Shown: piece by piece, positions 13,998 through 18,109 of the stretch
Layout of the letters: every line of letters begins with the position of its first letter
Position numbering within the stretch: the stretch's first letter is position 1
Source of the DNA: Rhodococcus_G sp042754225
GTDB lineage: Bacteria; Actinomycetota; Actinomycetes; Mycobacteriales; Mycobacteriaceae
Direction: 5' to 3'
NCBI RefSeq assembly: GCF_042754225.1
Contig: NZ_JBHZAH010000102.1
Coordinates: 1-18,109 of the forward strand
DNA: 18,109 nt
Translations under genes and position numbers: made by a program
Notes under the pieces: generated by a model
Databases searched by the model: none
What the model was told of the DNA's origin: nothing
The model's input: the letters and a program-made list of their open reading frames with translations, nothing else

Positions 13998-14980
13998 TGG
14001 CTGGCAATTCGAGCAGGCGCGGTGCGATCCGCAAGTCCGGCACCAAGAAGGGTCAGGTCACGGGCTCCGGCGGCAAGGGACGTCGCAGCCTCGAGGGCCG
14101 CGGCGCGACCCCGCCCGCGATCGAGCGGACCAAACATCCCGCGGCCAAGCGGGCGCGGGCGGCGGCGAGGGCCGAGAACGCCGGCCGTCCGGGCGGCAGC
14201 GCGCCGCGCGGGCGTGGCGGTTCGCCCCGCAAGGGCGACGACGGCCCGGAGAACGTGCTCGGCCGCAACCCCGTGCTCGAATGCCTGCGCGCCGGCGTCC
14301 CGGCGACCGCGCTGTACGTGGCGGTCGGCACCGAGAGCGACGACCGGCTCAAGGAGAGCGTGCAGATCGCCGCGGACAACGGGATCTCGATCCTCGAGGT
14401 GCCGCGCGGTGACCTGGACCGGATGAGCGCCAACGGTCTGCACCAGGGCGTCGCCCTGCAGGTGCCGCCGTACCGGTACGCCCACCCCGACGACCTCATC
14501 GCCGAGGCCCGCAAGCAGCAGGAACCGGCATTGCTGGTGGCGCTGGACAACATCACCGACCCGCGCAACCTCGGCGCGGTGGTGCGTTCGGTCGCCGCAT
14601 TCGGCGGACACGGCGTGGTGATCCCGCAGCGCCGCAGCGCATCGGTCACCGCGGTGGCATGGCGGACCAGTGCGGGCGCGGCGGCCCGTCTGCCGATCGC
14701 CCAGGCCACCAACCTGACTCGCACCCTGAAGGACTGGGCCGACAAGGGCGTCCAGATCGTCGGGCTCGACGCGGGCGGCGACACCACTCTCGACACGTAC
14801 GACGGCACCGGCCCGGTGGTGATCGTGGTCGGATCCGAGGGCAAGGGCCTGTCCCGGCTCGTCCGCGAGACCTGCGACACCATCCTCAGCATCCCGATGG
14901 CGGGCCCGGTCGAGTCCCTCAACGCGTCGGTGGCGGCCGGCGTCGTCCTCTCCGACATCGCCCGTCAGCGGAGGCGCTGA
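13997..14980 (+). CDS. rlmB: SPOUT-family RNA 2'-O-methyltransferase, RlmB-like
   Basis: Probably methylates a ribose 2'-OH in 23S rRNA (the RlmB position), using S-adenosylmethionine. The 327-aa product has a long, basic, disordered N-terminal extension rich in Arg, Lys and Gly (1 to about 83). A substrate-binding domain (about 86–158) opens with NVLGRNPVLECL. The SPOUT catalytic domain (about 178–327) has motif 1 LDNITDPRNLGAVVRS (183–198), motif 2 VVGSEGKGLSRLV (277–289) and motif 3 IPMAGPVESLNASVAAG (299–315), which form the trefoil knot. The ATG overlaps the cysS TGA (TGATG), so translation is coupled. E. coli RlmB lacks the basic extension, which is also present in the mycobacterial homolog as I recall. 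The exact target nucleotide is inferred; resistance-type TsnR relatives share the fold. Confidence 0.9.
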   Translation: MAGNSSRRGAIRKSGTKKGQVTGSGGKGRRSLEGRGATPPAIERTKHPAAKRARAAARAENAGRPGGSAPRGRGGSPRKGDDGPENVLGRNPVLECLRAGVPATALYVAVGTESDDRLKESVQIAADNGISILEVPRGDLDRMSANGLHQGVALQVPPYRYAHPDDLIAEARKQQEPALLVALDNITDPRNLGAVVRSVAAFGGHGVVIPQRRSASVTAVAWRTSAGAAARLPIAQATNLTRTLKDWADKGVQIVGLDAGGDTTLDTYDGTGPVVIVVGSEGKGLSRLVRETCDTILSIPMAGPVESLNASVAAGVVLSDIARQRRR

Positions 14981-14987
14981 CGCGCCC

Positions 14988-15026
14988 GTGCGTGAATGTC
15001 ACCCAGGTGCGGTGACATTCACGCAC
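14988..15026. repeat. Intergenic palindrome, GTGCGTGA family (copy 2)
   Basis: Perfect 16-bp arms GTGCGTGAATGTCACC (14988–15003) and GGTGACATTCACGCAC (15011–15026) flank a 7-nt loop. It lies just after the rlmB stop and before the amidase start, and could terminate the carD operon. It shares arm sequence and a CACC/GGTG centre with the element at 6581–6624. No T-tract follows. Confidence 0.8.
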
Positions 15027-15048
15027 AGTGCCTGACCAGGAGGTGTCC

Positions 15049-16278
15049 GTGGTCGACGGAGATGACCTGGGTCGAGGCGCGGAGTTCGATCCCACTGTGT
15101 GGCGGGAGTTCGGTAGGCCGCTGATCGGGCCGACGGGCACCGGACTCCTCGACGGGACGACCGTTGCGGTCAAGGACCTGTTCGACGTCGCCGGCCACCG
15201 GGTCGGGGCGGGCAACCCTGCCCGGCTCGCCGAATCGGCACCCGCGGCGCACACCGCGGCTGCGCCGGCCGCGCTGCTGGCCGCGGGTGCACGGATCGCG
15301 GGGATCGCCCGCACCGACGAGTTCGCTTACAGCCTGGCCGGAACCAACGCGCACTACGGAACCCCGCCGAACCCCGCCGCGCCGGACCGTATTCCCGGCG
15401 GGTCGAGTTCCGGGCCTGCCAGCGCGGTCGCGCTGGGAGCGGCCACGGTCGGCCTCGGCACCGACACCGCCGGATCGATCCGAGTCCCCGCCTCGTATCA
15501 GGGGCTCTACGGGATGCGTCCGACGCACGGCGCCGTGTCGACGGACGGGGTCGTCCCGCTGGCACCCTCCTTCGACACGGTCGGCTGGGTCGCCCGGGAC
15601 CCGGCGACGCTGAGCGCGGTCGGTCGGGTGCTGCTGCCGGGCCGTGCGCGGCGGGCGTTCACGGGGGCGATCGTCTCCGACGACCTGTCGTCGTTCGCGT
15701 CGAGGCAGGTGCGGGCGGCGACGACGAGCGCGATCGCGGCGTGGTCGGGCGACCCGGGTCTGCCAACGGTCGAGCACCGGGCCCTCGACGTCGGCGAGCT
15801 GGCGGACGCGGTTCGCGACTTCCAGACCGTGCAGGGCTGGGAGGCATGGCGGGCGCACGGGCCGTGGGTCTCTCGGCACTGGGCCAGCCTGAACCCGGAC
15901 GTGCGTTCGCGATTCGAGACGGCCGCGCGCTACACCGCCGACGACCACGAACGCGCGGTCGGCCGGCTGCGCCGGTTCGCCGCGGAGCTGGACCGATTTC
16001 TCGGCGAGGACCTGCTGTTGCTGCCGTCGGCGTCGTCGGTCGCACCGACCCGCGCGGAGGCGTCGCTCGGTGGCCCGGTCGTCGAGCGGGCCCGCGCCGC
16101 CACCTTCGCCCTCACCTGTATCGCCGGCGCCACCGGCCGCTGCGCGGTCAGCGTCCCGGTGCCGACCGCGGACGGAATTCCGGTGGGGCTCAGCGTCGTC
16201 GGACCTCGCGGTCGGGACCTGGACGTCCTGGACCTGGCGGTGCGCCTGGATCCGGTCAGTGGGCCCGGGCGAACCTGA
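15049..16278 (+). CDS. Amidase signature family enzyme, AMI1-like
   Basis: Hydrolyses a carboxamide to acid and ammonia; the substrate is not known. The 409-aa product has the Ser-cisSer-Lys triad of the family: K42 in VAVKDLFDVAG, S119 in PGGSSSGPASAVALG (116–130) and the nucleophile S143 in TDTAGSIRVPASYQGLYGMRP (138–158). The short length and the DLFDVAG…GAGNP and AHYGTPPNP segments resemble plant AMI1-type amidases more than GatA. I placed the start at the GTG at 15049, which has AGGAGG five nt upstream; an in-frame GTG at 15028 abuts the palindrome and lacks a ribosome-binding site. The last 23 bp overlap the end of the convergent PxpC-like gene. A joint role with that gene is possible but unproven. 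Confidence 0.87.
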   Translation: MVDGDDLGRGAEFDPTVWREFGRPLIGPTGTGLLDGTTVAVKDLFDVAGHRVGAGNPARLAESAPAAHTAAAPAALLAAGARIAGIARTDEFAYSLAGTNAHYGTPPNPAAPDRIPGGSSSGPASAVALGAATVGLGTDTAGSIRVPASYQGLYGMRPTHGAVSTDGVVPLAPSFDTVGWVARDPATLSAVGRVLLPGRARRAFTGAIVSDDLSSFASRQVRAATTSAIAAWSGDPGLPTVEHRALDVGELADAVRDFQTVQGWEAWRAHGPWVSRHWASLNPDVRSRFETAARYTADDHERAVGRLRRFAAELDRFLGEDLLLLPSASSVAPTRAEASLGGPVVERARAATFALTCIAGATGRCAVSVPVPTADGIPVGLSVVGPRGRDLDVLDLAVRLDPVSGPGRT

Positions 16279-17116
16279 GCGTGGCGCCGGGTACGAGTTG
16301 GGCCGCGGATCCCAGGTCGTCGTCCACGACCACCGCGATCACGGGGTAGCCGCCGGTCACGGGGTGGTCGGCCAGAAAGAGGACCGGCTGTCCGCTTGCC
16401 GGGACCTGCAGCGCGCCCGTCACCATGCCCTCGCTCGGCAGTTCGCCTCGGTCGGCACGCACCAGGGGCACCGGACCCGTGAGCCGCATGCCGATCCGGT
16501 TGCTGTCCTGCGACACCGTCCAGACCTGACCGAACAGGGTGTCGAGCGCCTCGGCCGCGAACATCGCGTTCCGGGGTCCGAGGCGCACGCGCAGCGTCGT
16601 GACCCCGACCGTCGGGGGCGGGGGGATGAGGTCCTCGGCGGGCCACTGCCGCGCCAGCTGCCCGATCGGGAGGTGATCGCCGGTGCGGATCGGCGCGGGT
16701 CCGAGTCCGGCGAGAGTGTCCGTCGACCGGCTGCCGAGGGTCGGCGCGGCGTCCACCCCGCCGCGCACGGCCAGGTAGCTGCGCAGGCCGTCCGTGGCGT
16801 GGCCGAGCGTCAGCACGTCGCCGTCGCACAGATGCGTTGCGCTGTAGTCGCCGCGCGGAACACCGTTGAGCAGCAAGGGGATCCGCGCTCCGGTCACCGC
16901 GACCGTCGCGTGTCCGTGGGCGCGGACGCGGAGGCCGCCGAGCGTCACCTCGAGGGTCGCTGCGGTGGGGTCGTTGCCCACCAGTCGGTTTGCGCTGTCG
17001 TGCGAACGTCGGTCGGCAGCGCCGGAGGTCCCGACACCCAGCGCCGCGAAGCCGGGCCGTCCCCGGTCCTGGACCGTAACCAGGATCCCGCCGCGCACGA
17101 CCTCGAGCCAACTCAC
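16256..17116 (-). CDS. PxpC/KipA-type biotin-dependent carboxyltransferase family protein
   Basis: Member of the family that includes 5-oxoprolinase subunit PxpC, the sporulation kinase antagonist partner KipA, and the AHS2 domain of urea amidolyase. PxpC works with PxpA and PxpB to open 5-oxoproline to glutamate. The 286-aa product covers the whole domain: VQDRGRPGFAALGVGTSGAA (15–34), YLAVRGGVD (114–122), SQDSNRIGMRL (202–212) and the C-terminal motif from ELPSEGM (225) to GGYP (255–258). The GTG at 17116 gives MSWLEVVRGG, aligning with starts of relatives; the ATG at 17134 adds six residues. Neither start has a ribosome-binding site. No pxpA or pxpB is in the window, so a 5-oxoprolinase role needs partners elsewhere. 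It is divergent from the ZIP gene. Confidence 0.85.
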   Translation of the reverse strand: MSWLEVVRGGILVTVQDRGRPGFAALGVGTSGAADRRSHDSANRLVGNDPTAATLEVTLGGLRVRAHGHATVAVTGARIPLLLNGVPRGDYSATHLCDGDVLTLGHATDGLRSYLAVRGGVDAAPTLGSRSTDTLAGLGPAPIRTGDHLPIGQLARQWPAEDLIPPPPTVGVTTLRVRLGPRNAMFAAEALDTLFGQVWTVSQDSNRIGMRLTGPVPLVRADRGELPSEGMVTGALQVPASGQPVLFLADHPVTGGYPVIAVVVDDDLGSAAQLVPGATLRFARAH

Positions 17117-17150
17117 CCGACAATTGTCACCCATCGGCTTGGGGCGCCCG

Positions 17151-17156
17151 TAGCAT
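17151..17156 (+). promoter_or_regulatory. Candidate -10 box of ZIP transporter gene
   Basis: TAGCAT ends six nt before the ATG at 17163, consistent with a leaderless mRNA. TTGTCA (17124–17129) could be a -35, but the 21-bp spacer is long. The space between the ZIP start and the divergent PxpC-like start is under 50 bp. Confidence 0.4.
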
Positions 17157-17162
17157 CGGCGA

Positions 17163-17852
17163 ATGTCGACCGCGACGCTCTACGGATTGGGAACTGCGAT
17201 ACCGCTGCTCGTCGGCGCGGCGGTGGGATTGCGCTTCGACCTGCCGCGGACCGTGCTCGCGGCGCTGATGGCCTTCGGCGCGGGCACCATGGTGGCGGCG
17301 GTGTCCACGGAGTTGTTCCAGCCCGCGTTCACGTCCGAGGGCGGTCTGATCGCGGGATCGGCGCTGATGGCCGGTGCGCTGGTGTACGTGGTCGCCGATC
17401 ACCTCATCGAGAACAAACTCGGCGCCGCGGCGCTCGGCTGGGCGCTGATGCTCGGCTCGTTGCTGGACGGGATTCCGGAGAACACCGCGCTCGGTGTCTC
17501 GCTGGGCGGCGGGGGAGGGGTGGTGCTGCTCGTCGCGGTCGCGGTGGGCAACGTGCCCGAGGCGGTGGCGGGTGCGGCGTCGATGCGCAAGCAGCCGAAC
17601 TTCGACGTGCGACGAGCGATGCTGCTGTGGACGGTCACCGCTGTCGTACTGGTGCTGGTGGTCGTCGCCGCGCACGCGGCGGCGGACAACATCCCGGACC
17701 GGTCCATCGCGGTGATCCAGGCGTTCGCGGGCGGGGCCACGATCGCGGTGCTCGCGGATTCGCTGATGCCCGAGGCCTACCGGGAGGGCGGCTGGTGGGT
17801 GGGGTTGTCCACGGCGCTCGGCTTCCTGGTCGCGTTCGCCCTCGGCGGGTAG
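17163..17852 (+). CDS. ZIP-family metal transporter with atypical ligands
   Basis: Integral membrane protein of 229 aa with about seven to eight helices, of the ZIP (zinc/iron permease) family, which usually moves divalent metals into the cytoplasm. Two family motifs are recognisable: SLLDGIPENTALG (99–111, TM4) and VGNVPEAVAGAA (128–139, TM5), plus a later DSLMPEA (199–205). In well-studied ZIPs the TM4 motif is HNxPEG. Here D102 replaces the His and G103 the Asn, and TM5 has G129-N130 before PE. The key glutamates E106 and E133 remain. The changed ligand set means the metal, or transport itself, cannot be assumed. The ATG follows TAGCAT by six nt. No metal-linked gene is adjacent, although the copper operon lies at the other end of the window. 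Confidence 0.82.
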   Translation: MSTATLYGLGTAIPLLVGAAVGLRFDLPRTVLAALMAFGAGTMVAAVSTELFQPAFTSEGGLIAGSALMAGALVYVVADHLIENKLGAAALGWALMLGSLLDGIPENTALGVSLGGGGGVVLLVAVAVGNVPEAVAGAASMRKQPNFDVRRAMLLWTVTAVVLVLVVVAAHAAADNIPDRSIAVIQAFAGGATIAVLADSLMPEAYREGGWWVGLSTALGFLVAFALGG

Positions 17853-17886
17853 TCGTAGCGACGACGGGCGCTCCGAACGGCCGCGG

Positions 17887-17917
17887 TTGACTTCGAGTGC
17901 ACTCGAAGTTCTAGCGT
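17887..17917 (+). promoter_or_regulatory. MerR-type promoter with palindromic operator
   Basis: A -35 box TTGACT (17887–17892) and a -10 box TAGCGT (17912–17917) are 19 bp apart, the overlong spacing typical of promoters activated by MerR-family regulators through DNA distortion. A perfect 20-bp palindrome (17890–17909; half-site ACTTCGAGTG) lies between and across the -35. The predicted start falls at or next to the MFS ATG at 17925. The regulator is not in the window. Confidence 0.8.
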
Positions 17918-17924
17918 TGCGGTC

Positions 17925-18109
17925 ATGCAGCTGACCGAGACCGAGCCCCCGACCCCCGTTCGCGGCTGGCGTGAACTGCTCGGGCCCTCGTACCTCGGAC
18001 CGATGGTCGTGCTGGCCGGCGGTGTCGCGCTCTACGCGATCAACATCTACCTGACGACCAGCCTGCTTCCGTCGGCGATCGACGAGATCGGAGGGGCGCG
18101 GTTCTATGC
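17925..18109 (+). CDS. MFS transporter, 5' end only
   Basis: Partial gene, cut by the window end after 61 codons. The N-terminus is a polar segment (MQLTETEPPTPVRGWRELLG, 1–20), then a first membrane helix (about 25–45) ending in YAINIYLTTSLLPSAIDEIGG (37–57). That junction, a helix followed by LLPSAIDEIGG, is typical of helix 1 and the following loop in drug-efflux-type major facilitator superfamily transporters. Substrate unknown. The ATG at 17925 has no ribosome-binding site and lies seven nt past the -10 box, so the mRNA is probably leaderless. The MerR-type promoter suggests induction by a drug, redox agent or metal sensed by a MerR-family protein, which may be encoded just downstream, outside the window. 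Confidence 0.75.
   Translation, partial: MQLTETEPPTPVRGWRELLGPSYLGPMVVLAGGVALYAINIYLTTSLLPSAIDEIGGARFY

Noticed and set aside
15028..15048. Upstream GTG start for the amidase
   Set aside because: It abuts the palindrome and lacks a ribosome-binding site, whereas the GTG at 15049 has AGGAGG at good spacing.
1..18109. Search for tRNA, rRNA, CRISPR arrays, insertion sequences, phage or toxin genes
   Set aside because: None seen by eye; the intergenic spaces are short and are accounted for by promoters, palindromes and a terminator. A tRNA or Rfam scan was not possible.

Overview
The window is GC-rich actinobacterial chromosome with many GTG starts. Its core has the gene order I recall from the Mycobacterium tuberculosis segment Rv3579c–Rv3589 (mutY, canB, Rv3587c, disA, radA, lpqE, carD, ispD, ispF, cysS, rlmB), with the same relative orientations. 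This places the source in the Mycobacteriales. Rhodococcus or Nocardia is the best guess, because the flanking genes and some insertions differ from M. tuberculosis. The genus is an inference from gene order and recalled protein similarity.

Left flank (1–3620, leftward): a three-gene copper-resistance operon. It encodes a 74-aa HMA copper chaperone, a secreted protein with two HVHP-containing repeats, and a Cu(I) P1B-type ATPase (CopA). The leader carries three 17-bp CsoR-like operators, one of them inside a well-formed -35/-10 promoter. No csoR gene is visible in the window. Next comes a lone Imm51-like immunity-type gene (3774–4142).

Core (4194–14980): mutY faces away from a beta-carbonic anhydrase gene and a membrane-anchored extracytoplasmic protein gene. 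disA, radA and an lpqE-like lipoprotein gene read leftward. A hotdog thioesterase gene on the opposite strand sits between disA and radA, which are neighbours in M. tuberculosis. carD-ispD-ispF-cysS-rlmB form a tight rightward operon with gaps of 5, 11 and 11 nt and a 1-nt overlap. It joins RNA polymerase control (CarD), two MEP isoprenoid enzymes, cysteinyl-tRNA synthetase and an rRNA methyltransferase.

Right flank (15049–18109): an AMI1-like amidase overlaps tail-to-tail with a solitary PxpC/KipA-type carboxyltransferase-family protein. Then come a ZIP-family metal transporter with unusual ligand positions and the start of an MFS transporter. The MFS gene has a promoter of MerR type: 19-bp spacer and a perfect 20-bp palindrome.

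Two related palindromes (6581–6624 and 14988–15026) share GTGCGTGA/TCACGCAC arms and look like members of a dispersed intergenic family. Several genes have a TANNNT-like box 6–8 nt before the start codon, consistent with leaderless transcripts. I saw no tRNA, rRNA, CRISPR array, insertion sequence or phage gene. No gene-free stretch exceeds 300 bp.
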